Positions 1 through 6,764 of a stretch of 64,000 bases of DNA are shown here, in pieces; position 1 is the first letter of the stretch; each line of letters opens with the position of its first letter. The notes beneath the pieces were generated by a model. The model made no database searches. It was not told the origin of the DNA and saw only the letters and a program-made list of their open reading frames with translations. Source of the stretch: Bacillus safensis FO-36b (GTDB lineage Bacteria > Bacillota > Bacilli > Bacillales > Bacillaceae); assembly GCF_000691165.1 (NCBI RefSeq), contig NZ_ASJD01000005.1, positions 1 through 64,000 on the forward strand, written 5' to 3'. The position numbers and the translations under genes were made by a program.

Positions 1-85
1 CGGCGTCCGGTACGTTAAATCTTTGAATATGGTAATACCATTCATTGATTTTCATACCTACATGAGAAGAAAGCACTTTCTCCAT
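1..85 (-). CDS. Rap-family response regulator aspartate phosphatase, N-terminal fragment
   Basis: Only the first 28 codons are inside the window; the gene continues off the left edge. The visible peptide starts MEKVLSSHVGMKINEWYYHI and continues QRFNVPDA, which matches the N-terminus of Rap phosphatases (the KINEWY motif of the first helix of the three-helix bundle). Rap proteins dephosphorylate Spo0F or block ComA and are inhibited by Phr peptides. The ATG at 83-85 follows a G-rich stretch (GGGGTAGGG). It is probably a chromosomal gene flanking the prophage rather than phage cargo. The identification rests on a short fragment. Confidence 0.72.
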   Translation of the reverse strand, partial: MEKVLSSHVGMKINEWYYHIQRFNVPDA

Positions 86-170
86 AAGTCCCTACCCCTT
101 CCTAACTATTCCTTATAATGACATATATTATCATTTTAAGAATAATTCCACACCGAAAAGAAACCGCAAA

Positions 171-194
171 AAAAGAGCTCCTGTAAAGGAGCCG
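171..194 (-). terminator. Rho-independent terminator, minus strand
   Basis: Read on the minus strand, GGCTCCT and AGGAGCT(C) form a stem around a TTAC loop, followed by a run of seven T. It would stop leftward transcription before the Rap gene. The region 86-356 otherwise holds no gene that I can support; it contains the Rap leader and AT-rich sequence. Confidence 0.6.
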
Positions 195-356
195 TGTGAG
201 TAATACATGAGTAATAGTGGATTGATAAAGAAGTAAATCATTGAAATATACGAATTTTTTTCCCTGTTTCCGCAGGGTAAACCGTATATAAATATATTAT
301 TACTCAAACCTAGACACAGAACAAACGTTCCGATAAAATGTTTTCGAGGTGAGAGT

Positions 357-545
357 ATGACTGATCTCGAAAGAAAGATCTATCGAATTATTTATAATAT
401 GAGTCGCTTCCGTAAGAATCCAACAATTGATGATCTGAAAAGAAAAACTGGTAAAGATGAAACGACTGTTAGGCAAGCAGTCAAAAACCTTCTGGAAAAA
501 GAAGAATTGAAATGGGATAAAGAGAAAAGAGAATGGCGGTTTTAG
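357..545 (+). CDS. Small winged-helix-like DNA-binding protein
   Basis: This 62-residue basic protein is rich in Lys/Arg and reads as a compact helix-turn-helix: DLERKIYRII, then NPTIDDLKRKTG, then ETTVRQAVKNLLEKEEL, ending in a beta-wing-like WDKEKREWRF. The layout is that of small MarR/LexA-type winged helix domains. ATG 357 is preceded by GAGGTGAGAGT. It lies between the Rap gene and the minus-strand toxin cassette and is the only plus-strand gene in this end of the element, so a regulatory role for the cargo block is possible but is inference. Confidence 0.55.
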   Translation: MTDLERKIYRIIYNMSRFRKNPTIDDLKRKTGKDETTVRQAVKNLLEKEELKWDKEKREWRF

Positions 546-572
546 TATCAGCTAACTAATGTCTGCTACACT

Positions 573-611
573 AAAAAGAGCAACTTCCAAGTGAGAAGTT
601 GCCCTTTATTT
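573..611. terminator. Bidirectional terminator between convergent genes
   Basis: GCAACTTC (580-587) pairs with GAAGTTGC (595-602) around a 7-nt loop. A-rich sequence lies on the left and T-rich sequence on the right, so it can end the rightward small HTH gene and the leftward toxin-immunity transcript. Confidence 0.75.
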
Positions 612-1243
612 TAATCTTCAGGATCCTCAAAGATGCCGAGAATTTCATTCACATCGTATTGATAAAGTTCATACAGGCTGTGATCTGTAATCTCTCCTCT
701 TTTTATTCTTTGATTAAGAACAAACATCATATCGATTGGTTCTCTTTCATAAGATATCATGTCATCATCTGCATCATTAAAATATAATACTGGCTTGTTT
801 AAAAAGGGATGTGATTTAGGTTTAGTAAAGTATGTCCACTTCACTTGCGGATAGTTTCTCCTAATGGTTTCCCCATAATATATACCAATATCCATTGCTA
901 TCGCATAATCCACTTTTCCAATTTCAACTGGATTAGCTAGTAACCGTTCTTTTTCATCTTGATAAATAAAGTCAGGATATTGACTTAATCTTTCAAGTTT
1001 TATTCCTATTTCTTCTTCAGATAACTCATAAATTTCAATCTGAGATAAGTACCAACTATACACGTCAATTAAAGATTCCGGTGTATAATTAAAATCTACT
1101 TCACCATTCGTAAATTCTTCTAAAACAGATATCCTTTGAGGTATTTCATTAATAAACCAATCAAAAAGAATTTGCGCCTTTTTTTTAGAAAGTGATTCGT
1201 GTGAACCTACTTCAAATGGTGGTTCCATTAGAGGGTAATCCAT
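611..1243 (-). CDS. Probable immunity protein paired with the upstream secreted toxin
   Basis: This 210-residue soluble, strongly acidic protein has no signal peptide or membrane segment. It starts 18 nt after the toxin-like gene (1262-2005) in the same transcript, with GGAGG 7 nt before ATG 1243. A cytosolic acidic partner immediately downstream of an exported basic nuclease-like domain is the usual layout of polymorphic toxin-immunity pairs. I do not recognise the protein family itself, so the immunity role is inferred only from context, size and charge. It ends at the bidirectional terminator at 573-611. Confidence 0.5.
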   Translation of the reverse strand: MDYPLMEPPFEVGSHESLSKKKAQILFDWFINEIPQRISVLEEFTNGEVDFNYTPESLIDVYSWYLSQIEIYELSEEEIGIKLERLSQYPDFIYQDEKERLLANPVEIGKVDYAIAMDIGIYYGETIRRNYPQVKWTYFTKPKSHPFLNKPVLYFNDADDDMISYEREPIDMMFVLNQRIKRGEITDHSLYELYQYDVNEILGIFEDPED

Positions 1244-1261
1244 TTAATAGCCTCCAAAACA

Positions 1262-2005
1262 TTAGTCGTGGTATTGATAAGGAACTTTCTTTTTCTTTAA
1301 ATATTCTCTTAAATTTTTAGTTGCTCCTATTTTACCAGTTTTAGCACTTTTAAAAAAGTGCCACTTCACTCCATCCACTTGACCAGCCTTTCTTAAAGCT
1401 ACATCTTTGTCAATCTGTTTTCTTACAAAATTTGATAGACTTGTGTAACCAACTTTTGATTCATGTGCCACTCTTGTACTTGGAACATAAGCGTCCACAA
1501 TTCTTTTCTCTTTTACCCATTTACCTTTTTTGTGATCATATACTCGAACATTTTTATATACCTTATGCCCAACTCCACCTACATAATCATTTAGGAATTT
1601 TTCACCTGCTGCTCCAGATTTAAAACCTTTTGCAGGAAGCTTAGGTTTTGCTGTTGGTTTTGGTGTTGGTTTTGGCTTTGGTACAATGGAACCACCTCCA
1701 CCGCCGCCTCCGATACGACCTCCGTTAAAACCACCTCTATCCCAAGATTGAGTAGTTATTTTAATACTTTTTAGTTCTTCTTCGCTTAGAGCACTTTCAT
1801 CTGAGTTTTCTTCCACTCCTTGAATTTCTTCAAGTTCTTCTTCAGCATCAGCATCATTATCTTCTTCAAGAATCACACTACTATCTTCTAAATAAACCTC
1901 ATCTTCGTCTTGACCGACAGCTTTCACTTGTGGAATAAAACCTGTAACACCTACAAACAATGAAAATATTAATAGTAAACTTAAAACCTTGTTAGTGATT
2001 TTCAC
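1262..2005 (-). CDS. Secreted toxin with PD-(D/E)XK-like C-terminal nuclease domain
   Basis: GTG start 2005 with AGGAGG 8 nt upstream. The 247-residue protein has a Sec signal peptide (residues 1-29, likely cleaved after QVKA), an acidic low-complexity segment (about 32-80), a glycine-rich stretch (about 91-106), a PKPKPTPKP-type linker (about 110-125) and a basic C-terminal domain (about 128-247). The C-terminal domain has E135, D171 and E182-S-K184, a PD-(D/E)XK-like series, followed by VKWHFF and a terminal helix-strand. This resembles restriction-endonuclease-fold toxin tips. An exported nuclease with a following cytosolic partner suggests interbacterial competition. Family assignment is by motif, not by search. 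Confidence 0.55.
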   Translation of the reverse strand: MKITNKVLSLLLIFSLFVGVTGFIPQVKAVGQDEDEVYLEDSSVILEEDNDADAEEELEEIQGVEENSDESALSEEELKSIKITTQSWDRGGFNGGRIGGGGGGGSIVPKPKPTPKPTAKPKLPAKGFKSGAAGEKFLNDYVGGVGHKVYKNVRVYDHKKGKWVKEKRIVDAYVPSTRVAHESKVGYTSLSNFVRKQIDKDVALRKAGQVDGVKWHFFKSAKTGKIGATKNLREYLKKKKVPYQYHD

Positions 2006-2215
2006 CTATTAATCCTCCTATTTATGTAATTTAAAGCTCCTTTAGTATAGTTTTACTTCAAATTTAAATAAAGACTTTAGAGGATATTTAAGGTAAATTT
2101 AAGATTTTATTGTAATATAATAGAATTATTTGTATTTAGAACTTTTTAATAGCAGTATTTAATTCATTGAGGAGACATCATGAAGTAACAACTGAGGGGG
2201 TACTAATACTAAACG

Positions 2216-2248
2216 TAAAAAAAGCCCCATCCGGTTAGGGGTGGAGCT
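2216..2248 (-). terminator. Rho-independent terminator after lipoprotein gene
   Basis: On the minus strand AGCTCCA pairs with TGGGGCT and is followed by seven T, immediately after the stop of the 2255-2788 gene. It separates the lipoprotein gene from the toxin cassette, so the cassette must have its own promoter in the AT-rich 2006-2215 stretch. Confidence 0.75.
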
Positions 2249-2254
2249 ATTCAT

Positions 2255-2788
2255 TCAAAAAGTTATCGTTCTATTAAAACGGACTAAGGATCTGTTAGAG
2301 GGATCTGTACCTTTACTTAGGTGCACTTGTAATTCGATATCTTTTATCTTATCGTAGTCAACGTCACCTAAAGACCAATAGGAGACGGATTTAAAAGTAG
2401 AGTCCTTAGTGTCCATAGTTATATCTTCGGAGTTATAATCGACAAAAACCAACTCAGACGATCCGAGAGTTTTTGCTGAGTTTACACGTAGTATAAACGT
2501 AGCAGGAGAAACTAAATAAGTCTCGTCTTCTGAGGTATTTTTAAAAGATATGCTCAATCCGACCTCACCATCTGAGAAATGTATTTTTTCAATGTTCACA
2601 TTTATATCTTCTATATTACTTTTATAATCGACGTCCACAGTTTTCAAATCTTTGGGTTTGTCTAAACTTAGAGTCGGAGCCTCATTATCCTCGTAATTGT
2701 ACTCAATCTCTTCCTTAGATTCACTTACTTTTACGCCTCCGCATCCGGAAAGTGTCGTCAGAATCACAACTAACATCAAAAACCCCAC
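2255..2788 (-). CDS. Lipoprotein, DUF4352/DUF5067-like extracellular domain
   Basis: The protein has a lipobox LSGC followed by GG, so the mature protein is predicted to be lipid-anchored outside the membrane. An acidic linker follows, then an Ig-like beta domain with ISFKNTSEDETY, reminiscent of DUF4352-type domains. The ORF given starts at GTG 2788, but that start has no Shine-Dalgarno and lacks the charged n-region of a signal peptide. In frame upstream, ATA at 2807-2809 sits 8 nt after GGAGG (2818-2822) and would give IKIHRIS before the hydrophobic core. A TATAAT at 2833-2838 fits this start. Either ATA initiates, or an ATG has been lost. Confidence 0.6.
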   Translation of the reverse strand: MGFLMLVVILTTLSGCGGVKVSESKEEIEYNYEDNEAPTLSLDKPKDLKTVDVDYKSNIEDINVNIEKIHFSDGEVGLSISFKNTSEDETYLVSPATFILRVNSAKTLGSSELVFVDYNSEDITMDTKDSTFKSVSYWSLGDVDYDKIKDIELQVHLSKGTDPSNRSLVRFNRTITF

Positions 2789-2987
2789 GGAAATTCTATG
2801 TATTTTTATATCTTCCGCCTCCCCTCCGCTTCATTATACGTTATTGTTATATAAGATGGATACCTACGTTTACATAAGCAACCGCCAAAGTTTCGCTGAA
2901 TTTTTCCCGATCTCTTCTAACACTTTTCTTTCAAGGATCATGTGGCGGATCCGTAATTCTATCAATGCTAAGTCCTGTCATGAGCTA

Positions 2988-3026
2988 AAAAAACACCCTA
3001 GCTTATATTTAACTAGGGTGTTTTTT
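2988..3026. terminator. Terminator hairpin, bidirectional
   Basis: AACACCCTAG (2992-3001) pairs perfectly with CTAGGGTGTT (3013-3022), with A-rich and T-rich flanks on either side. The stop codon of the small membrane gene lies inside the right arm. Confidence 0.75.
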
Positions 3027-3192
3027 GCTCTTTTAATTTTATAAAAATCACAAATTGATATACTCCAAATAGTACGGTTAGGATGATGATTGCAGTAAAT
3101 ATTTGATCGACTGGAAGCAAGAAATATACGACAATAAAAGATAAAAGCAAAACATGATAGTCTATATTGAACGCTTTTTTAAATGTAATCAT
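3013..3192 (-). CDS. Small two-TM membrane protein
   Basis: A 59-residue ORF (MITFKKAFNIDYHVLLLSFI...) starts at ATG 3192, preceded by AAAAAGGAGG with 5-6 nt spacing. Two hydrophobic helices (about residues 14-27 and 31-51) are joined by LPVDQ, and the tail is IKLKEQKTP. The stop codon is embedded in the terminator stem. It lies between two terminators (2988-3026 and 3264-3293), so it is a stand-alone cargo gene. I do not recognise the family. The strong ribosome binding site is the main reason for calling it. Confidence 0.55.
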   Translation of the reverse strand: MITFKKAFNIDYHVLLLSFIVVYFLLPVDQIFTAIIILTVLFGVYQFVIFIKLKEQKTP

Positions 3193-3263
3193 ATTACCTC
3201 CTTTTTACAATCATATCACGTTTTACCTAACCTTATAACCAACTTGTTCTCTATTAAAACACA

Positions 3264-3293
3264 AAAACCCCTATCCAAATGGTAAGGGGTTTA
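3264..3293. terminator. Terminator hairpin after the membrane operon
   Basis: AAACCCCT pairs with AGGGGTTT around a loop of about 12 nt, just downstream (in the leftward direction) of the 3316-4632 operon. Confidence 0.65.
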
Positions 3294-3315
3294 ATCGTTT
3301 TAGCATTAATCATTA

Positions 3316-3600
3316 TTATGATGAACCTGATCGTATTTGTCCATATGCGTGCTTAGCTTCCTTAACTAAAACATACATCCCTATAGCGTTTACGAAAAAC
3401 ACACTTACAAACCATAACCAAAAAGCGATAGTCTGCGTTGTTACGTCTAGTGATTGAGACCAATCTTTAGACAAGTAATACATCAGCCCACACATTAAAA
3501 TACTGAAAGCCATAGGAGAGGTCAATTTGTTAACTAAGGCTAATACAATCTTAGTTGAAGATGTTGGAAAAGTAGTCTGAGGTTCTGGACTAGGATTCAT
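3316..3600 (-). CDS. Two-TM membrane protein, third gene of cargo operon
   Basis: A 94-residue protein with a polar N-terminus (MNPSPEPQTTF) and two hydrophobic segments (about 22-42 and 56-78). The ATG at 3600 overlaps the stop of the preceding gene by 11 nt and has GAGGGA 8 nt upstream. Its strict translational coupling to the 3590-4207 and 4204-4632 genes points to a joint function. No family is recognised. The operon lies just past the lysis genes, a common site for lysogenic cargo. Confidence 0.55.
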   Translation of the reverse strand: MNPSPEPQTTFPTSSTKIVLALVNKLTSPMAFSILMCGLMYYLSKDWSQSLDVTTQTIAFWLWFVSVFFVNAIGMYVLVKEAKHAYGQIRSGSS

Positions 3601-4207
3601 TTACAAGTTCCCTCACTTTCTTTTTCAACACCATAGAGACCGGAAGAGAAAAAAGAATAACACTTGGAGGGAGCGTAATTGCTAGACTTAATCCAGTTAA
3701 GGATATACTTAAAGTTAAAATACCACCAATCAACCCTGAGTAAATTGCGAATTTTTCCGCTTTGTCTCTTGCTGATTTTAAATTTTTAAGCATTATATCC
3801 CCCTCCTTAATAATGTGATTTTCTTTTATTGTATTCGATAAAACAGAAATGTTTACTTTGTTTTGATCCCCTGAGTCAATTTTTTGATTCACAGCTTGCA
3901 TCATATTTTGGTTGATGGTTTTACCTAGACTCACCACTCCATTGTTACTTAAGTTGAAATAAGAATGTGTATATTCCATATTATACACCTTATAAGTATT
4001 TCCTCTTCTGTTATAATCTTTGGAATTTGATGATACAGGAGAAATCGATCTTTGGCCAAGTTCGGTTACTTTAGGAATAATAGGACCAGCACTACTAGTT
4101 ATTGATACTGCAGTCATCGCTGCCATAACTATAGTCAATGTTGCACTAGTTTTATTTTTGACATCCTCTTGAACAACTTGATTTTCAATATGAATTTTAT
4201 TTATCAT
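3590..4207 (-). CDS. Membrane protein, second gene of cargo operon
   Basis: This 205-residue protein has one N-terminal hydrophobic segment (about 22-45), a hydrophilic middle of about 100 residues with NTYKVYNMEY and many Asn/Ser, and two closely spaced C-terminal membrane helices (about 153-195) ending in a basic KKKVRELVNES. The start overlaps the preceding stop as ATGA, and the stop overlaps the next start. The topology suggests a soluble domain held at the membrane. It is not recognised as any known family and could be the effector or sensor of an undescribed three-component system. Confidence 0.55.
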   Translation of the reverse strand: MINKIHIENQVVQEDVKNKTSATLTIVMAAMTAVSITSSAGPIIPKVTELGQRSISPVSSNSKDYNRRGNTYKVYNMEYTHSYFNLSNNGVVSLGKTINQNMMQAVNQKIDSGDQNKVNISVLSNTIKENHIIKEGDIMLKNLKSARDKAEKFAIYSGLIGGILTLSISLTGLSLAITLPPSVILFSLPVSMVLKKKVRELVNES

Positions 4208-4632
4208 CTTTCTTCAGAATATACGTAGAATTTAAAACCATTTGATTTCAAACCATTTATATAAACGTCAACTACGTAAGTTCCTTCCTCTCTACAAGGG
4301 ACATTCTGTAAGTTTAAATTAACATTGAACCCTTGTCCTTCTAGAGGGATGTTTTTATTTGAATTAAGATCTCTCGGAAGTGGTACAACTCCAGTATCGA
4401 ATACTGTTTTTTCATTAGGACTTACAAGTTTAATTTGAATATCGTTCTCTTCTTCTAAATTAATTTGCAAAATCCCAACTGAAACAGCAAAACTCGGAGT
4501 TGCTGGAATAAAAGGTACTCGAATACTACTAGTTGGATTAACAAGTAATAAATCAGGTCTGTTCCTGCCTTGATTAACCACTTCCCTAGTTTCATCGCTC
4601 AACATAAAATTTGCAACATACGGTTCTTTCAA
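4204..4632 (-). CDS. Beta-sandwich-like soluble protein, first gene of cargo operon
   Basis: TTG at 4632 is chosen because AGGAGG (4642-4647) lies 9 nt upstream. A longer ATG reading to 4680 has no Shine-Dalgarno and would start inside a promoter -10. The 142-residue product begins MKEPYVANFMLSDETREV and is dominated by alternating hydrophobic strands (VSVGILQINL, IQIKLVSPN, YVVDVYINGL, FKFYVYSEER), suggesting an Ig-like or C2-like sandwich. No signal peptide is present. It is the first gene of a tightly overlapping three-gene operon with membrane partners. Function is unknown. Confidence 0.5.
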   Translation of the reverse strand: MKEPYVANFMLSDETREVVNQGRNRPDLLLVNPTSSIRVPFIPATPSFAVSVGILQINLEEENDIQIKLVSPNEKTVFDTGVVPLPRDLNSNKNIPLEGQGFNVNLNLQNVPCREEGTYVVDVYINGLKSNGFKFYVYSEER

Positions 4633-4680
4633 TTGAATAAGCCTCCTGCTTAGTACAAAAATATTTGGTTGTATACCCAT

Positions 4681-4709
4681 ATTATACTATTTGAACAAAT
4701 AAACACAAG
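4681..4709 (-). promoter_or_regulatory. Candidate sigma-A promoter of the three-gene cargo operon
   Basis: On the minus strand a perfect TATAAT (4681-4686) lies about 16 nt downstream of TTGTGT. The predicted transcript would start near 4674 and reach the AGGAGG at 4642-4647. This would let the operon be expressed in the lysogen independently of late transcription. The -35 is weak (3 of 6). Confidence 0.45.
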
Positions 4710-4763
4710 CAAGAGTCTATTAATATACTTATTACCTCTAGGTGGCAAGCGTAAGACGGAACT

Positions 4764-5642
4764 TCATAAAAAATTCTTTAGCAACTTTTCCAACGCCCTT
4801 TTAGTCTTTGGACCATAGATGCCGTCTGCAACAAGACCATGCATGAGCTGGAACCGCTTGACCGCATACGCTGTCTTTGGACCATAGATGCCGTCTGCAA
4901 CAAGACCATGCATGAGCTGGAACCGCTTGACCGCATTCGCTGTCTTTGGACCATAGTATCCGTCAATACCGTTATTTTTTGCGCCTTTATCGGGGTAGTA
5001 ATACACAGCAGCCAGAGCCTCCTGCAATGCTTTTACTCCAGCGCCCTTTGTCAAAGGCTTTGTTATTTTAATGATGCCCGAAGGCAGGTTGTGTGTCTTT
5101 TTAGCAGGCTTGGAAGCCGCTGGTTTGGATGGTGTTGTTTTTGCTGGTTTCACAGTCGGCTTTTTATTTGTGTGAGCAATAGCAATACCCGCCTTGAAGC
5201 TGTCCCAGCGATTAAGCAGCTTTCGTGGACATTGTTTGCCGCTCCATCTTTTATGGGGAACAACATTGGCCAGCGGAATACCCTGATCCTGCATCAGCTG
5301 ACGAATTAGCCATTGAGCGTTCTCGACTGCTTTCTCGAAATTACCGTCTGCATTTTCACAGATTTCAATGCCGATCGATTTCATGTTTCCGGTTCCCCGA
5401 CCATCTCCTGCATGCCAGCCGTTTTCATTCAAAGGCAAATGTTGATAGATACAATTTTCATCCACCGTGTAGTGCCAGCTCACCGCTGTACTAGACCTTT
5501 TGACGAATGCAGCGTGACTCGCTGCGTTTGCCCCTTTTGCTGTGTTAGCTGTGTTATGAACCGTAATATACAAAGGCTTCATATAGTTTCCTGGTCTGTT
5601 GCGGTTACTCTTTGGAATAAAATCTTTAATGATTTTTACCAT
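4764..5642 (-). CDS. xlyA: Endolysin: N-acetylmuramoyl-L-alanine amidase (XlyA/CwlA-like)
   Basis: Residues 1-145 are an Amidase_2 domain: the zinc-ligand strand YITVHNTANT, the SWHYTVD and NGWHAGD segments and VVPHKRWSGKQCPRK. A KPAKTTPSKPA linker follows, then a C-terminal peptidoglycan-binding region with NGIDGYYGPKTANAVKRFQ. That binding region carries an extra internal 23-residue repeat, making it longer than the element-2 copy (292 versus 267 residues). ATG 5642 is chosen for GGAG at 9 nt, and the paralogue also starts MVKII. It releases the phage by cutting the amide bond between muramic acid and L-Ala after holin action. It is the last gene of the late operon. Confidence 0.93.
   Translation of the reverse strand: MVKIIKDFIPKSNRNRPGNYMKPLYITVHNTANTAKGANAASHAAFVKRSSTAVSWHYTVDENCIYQHLPLNENGWHAGDGRGTGNMKSIGIEICENADGNFEKAVENAQWLIRQLMQDQGIPLANVVPHKRWSGKQCPRKLLNRWDSFKAGIAIAHTNKKPTVKPAKTTPSKPAASKPAKKTHNLPSGIIKITKPLTKGAGVKALQEALAAVYYYPDKGAKNNGIDGYYGPKTANAVKRFQLMHGLVADGIYGPKTAYAVKRFQLMHGLVADGIYGPKTKRALEKLLKNFL
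4805..4942. repeat. Tandem 69-bp duplication in the endolysin binding domain
   Basis: Two almost identical 69-bp units (4805-4873 and 4874-4942) encode YGPKT(A/K)..AV..FQLMHGLVADGI-type repeats of 23 residues. A third, partial unit begins at 4943. Near identity at DNA level implies a recent duplication; the element-2 endolysin lacks it. Confidence 0.9.
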
Positions 5643-5670
5643 GTTCATCGTCTCCTCTGATCAATTTAAT

Positions 5671-5697
5671 ATAAAAAGAGCCACCTCATGGCAGCTC
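5671..5697 (-). terminator. Hairpin between holin and endolysin genes
   Basis: On the minus strand GAGCTGCC pairs with GGTGGCTC (two G-U pairs) around a 4-nt loop, followed by five T. It may be an attenuator that lowers endolysin expression relative to the holin. Confidence 0.5.
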
Positions 5698-5698
5698 C

Positions 5699-5962
5699 TT
5701 ACTTCGCTAATCCTTTTTGTTTCAGGACTTCTTTTTGTAACTTGCCTTTGTCAGTCACATAGTTGTTTTTAAACCATGCCACCAGGGTTGTTACGATTGT
5801 GAAGATCATTGAGAAAGCAAGGTACAACGTTTCAGCTAATGAAGTGACTTGATCCTCGCTGATCGGCAAGATTGGCTTGCCAAATAGAATTAACGTTTGG
5901 TTGATCAATGCCATAAATAGAAGCACCGTGCGGATCACCGTGCCTTTGTCGAAGTTTTTCAT
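5699..5962 (-). CDS. xhlB: SPP1-family holin (XhlB-like)
   Basis: The 87-residue protein starts [20 protein letters not shown], has two membrane segments (about 10-30 and 44-65) and ends in the conserved [12 protein letters not shown]. This is the pattern of SPP1/PBSX holins, which permeabilise the membrane so the endolysin can reach the wall. It lies between BhlA and the endolysin, as in PBSX. The element-2 copy (49285-49548) is closely similar. Confidence 0.88.
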   Translation of the reverse strand: MKNFDKGTVIRTVLLFMALINQTLILFGKPILPISEDQVTSLAETLYLAFSMIFTIVTTLVAWFKNNYVTDKGKLQKEVLKQKGLAK

Positions 5963-5974
5963 AAATGTTCCCTC

Positions 5975-6196
5975 CTATTTTAAATTCCGTTCAATTTTAT
6001 CGAGCTTGTCGATCACGACATCATACTTTTCACTAAACTTTGCTAACACTTCATTTTGCGCTTCGATTTGTTCATTGAGCTTGTTTTCTCTTTCCTTTGT
6101 CGTGTTGAGAACATAAAACAATACCCAACAAAAAAGAACCGCAAAGGGTCCTTGTGTCATCAAATATTGCGCCAAATCCATTTCCACCATACTCAC
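5975..6196 (-). CDS. bhlA: BhlA/UviB-family holin-like peptide
   Basis: A short N-terminal segment leads into one membrane helix (about residues 17-32, [13 protein letters not shown]). A charged coiled-coil tail follows ([21 protein letters not shown]...), ending [18 protein letters not shown]. This is the BhlA/UviB layout, a membrane-active holin-like peptide family known from Bacillus. The start is ambiguous: GTG 6196, or ATG 6190 four codons before DLAQYL. It sits between XkdX and the SPP1-type holin; the element-2 copy is almost identical. Confidence 0.85.
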   Translation of the reverse strand: MSMVEMDLAQYLMTQGPFAVLFCWVLFYVLNTTKERENKLNEQIEAQNEVLAKFSEKYDVVIDKLDKIERNLK

Positions 6197-6231
6197 CTAC
6201 CTCACTTTGTCCACCCCCTTAAAGAAGGCAA

Positions 6232-6256
6232 AATAAAAAGCCCCTCTAGGCTTCGT
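6232..6256 (-). terminator. Hairpin overlapping the xkdX stop
   Basis: On the minus strand AAGCC TAGAGG GGCTT is followed by TTTA. A similar stem (AACGC/GGCGTT) ends xkdX in element 2, so a stem at this point is conserved and may attenuate entry into the lysis genes. Confidence 0.5.
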
Positions 6257-6389
6257 ATTGTTCTCCTGTTATTTCCTCATAGTCTTCTTTGTTAATCCAA
6301 CCGATTTCTACATAAAAAGCAATATCCTCTGGACCATAACACTTCCAATCCCAAAACTGCTTTATATCCGCAACTGTTGGATATATCAT
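6246..6389 (-). CDS. xkdX: XkdX-family small phage protein
   Basis: A 47-residue ORF starting MIYPTVADIKQFWDWKCYG, then PEDIAFYVEIGWINKEDYEEITGEQYEA. The WKCYG.E.I..FV..G.I....Y..ITG pattern is the XkdX family found after the tail fibre genes of PBSX-like phages. ATG 6389 overlaps the stop of the preceding gene (ATGA). The role is unknown. Confidence 0.8.
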   Translation of the reverse strand: MIYPTVADIKQFWDWKCYGPEDIAFYVEIGWINKEDYEEITGEQYEA

Positions 6390-6760
6390 GATTTTTCACC
6401 ACCCTTCAACTCCTGAATCTCAGTCATGAGTTGAGCCAATTGTTTTGCCATTTGTGCCTCACGCAATTTAGCTGCAGCTGCTTCTTTTGAAAGCTGACTC
6501 AATTGTTTAGTTAACACCGCATTTTGCTGTTTTAGTAAATCAATATCATACGGCGGTTGCTCTATTTGTAAGCTATCAATGTATTCCTGGGTTGCCGACT
6601 CGCTCCATGTCTTGCTTGTGGAATTATATTCCGCTATATATAACCCTTCTTGGGGTTGGACATCTGTAAATCCCTCTGGAATATCAGCATCATCAGGTAT
6701 TTCTTTATCCCCACCAGGTATATACTTAAAATTTTCATCATAGGCGTATATTGGCTTCAT
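6386..6760 (-). CDS. Tail-fibre-associated protein, putative fibre chaperone
   Basis: The N-terminal half (MKPIYAYDENFKYIPGGDKE..) contains short aromatic strands seen in proteins encoded just after tail fibres. The C-terminal half (about 68-124) is a long amphipathic coiled coil. ATG 6760 has AAAGGAG upstream, and the gene follows the receptor-binding fibre gene by 4 nt. The element-2 counterpart (49976-50323) shares the motif ATQEYIDSLQ. Fibre assembly is inferred from position; it could also be a structural fibre component. Confidence 0.55.
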   Translation of the reverse strand: MKPIYAYDENFKYIPGGDKEIPDDADIPEGFTDVQPQEGLYIAEYNSTSKTWSESATQEYIDSLQIEQPPYDIDLLKQQNAVLTKQLSQLSKEAAAAKLREAQMAKQLAQLMTEIQELKGGEKS

Positions 6761-6764
6761 AAAA

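Noticed and set aside
240-300. CCCTG...CAGGG hairpin as a terminator
   Set aside because: The T-run lies before, not after, the stem on both strands, so it does not fit a rho-independent terminator.
86-356. Left att site derived from tRNA-Ala
   Set aside because: No stretch of the tRNA or its flanks could be found here by eye; the left boundary is left open.
4839-5309. Plus-strand ORF across the endolysin duplication
   Set aside because: Antisense shadow of the endolysin gene; internal repeats come from the coding duplication, and the encoded peptide has no recognisable features.
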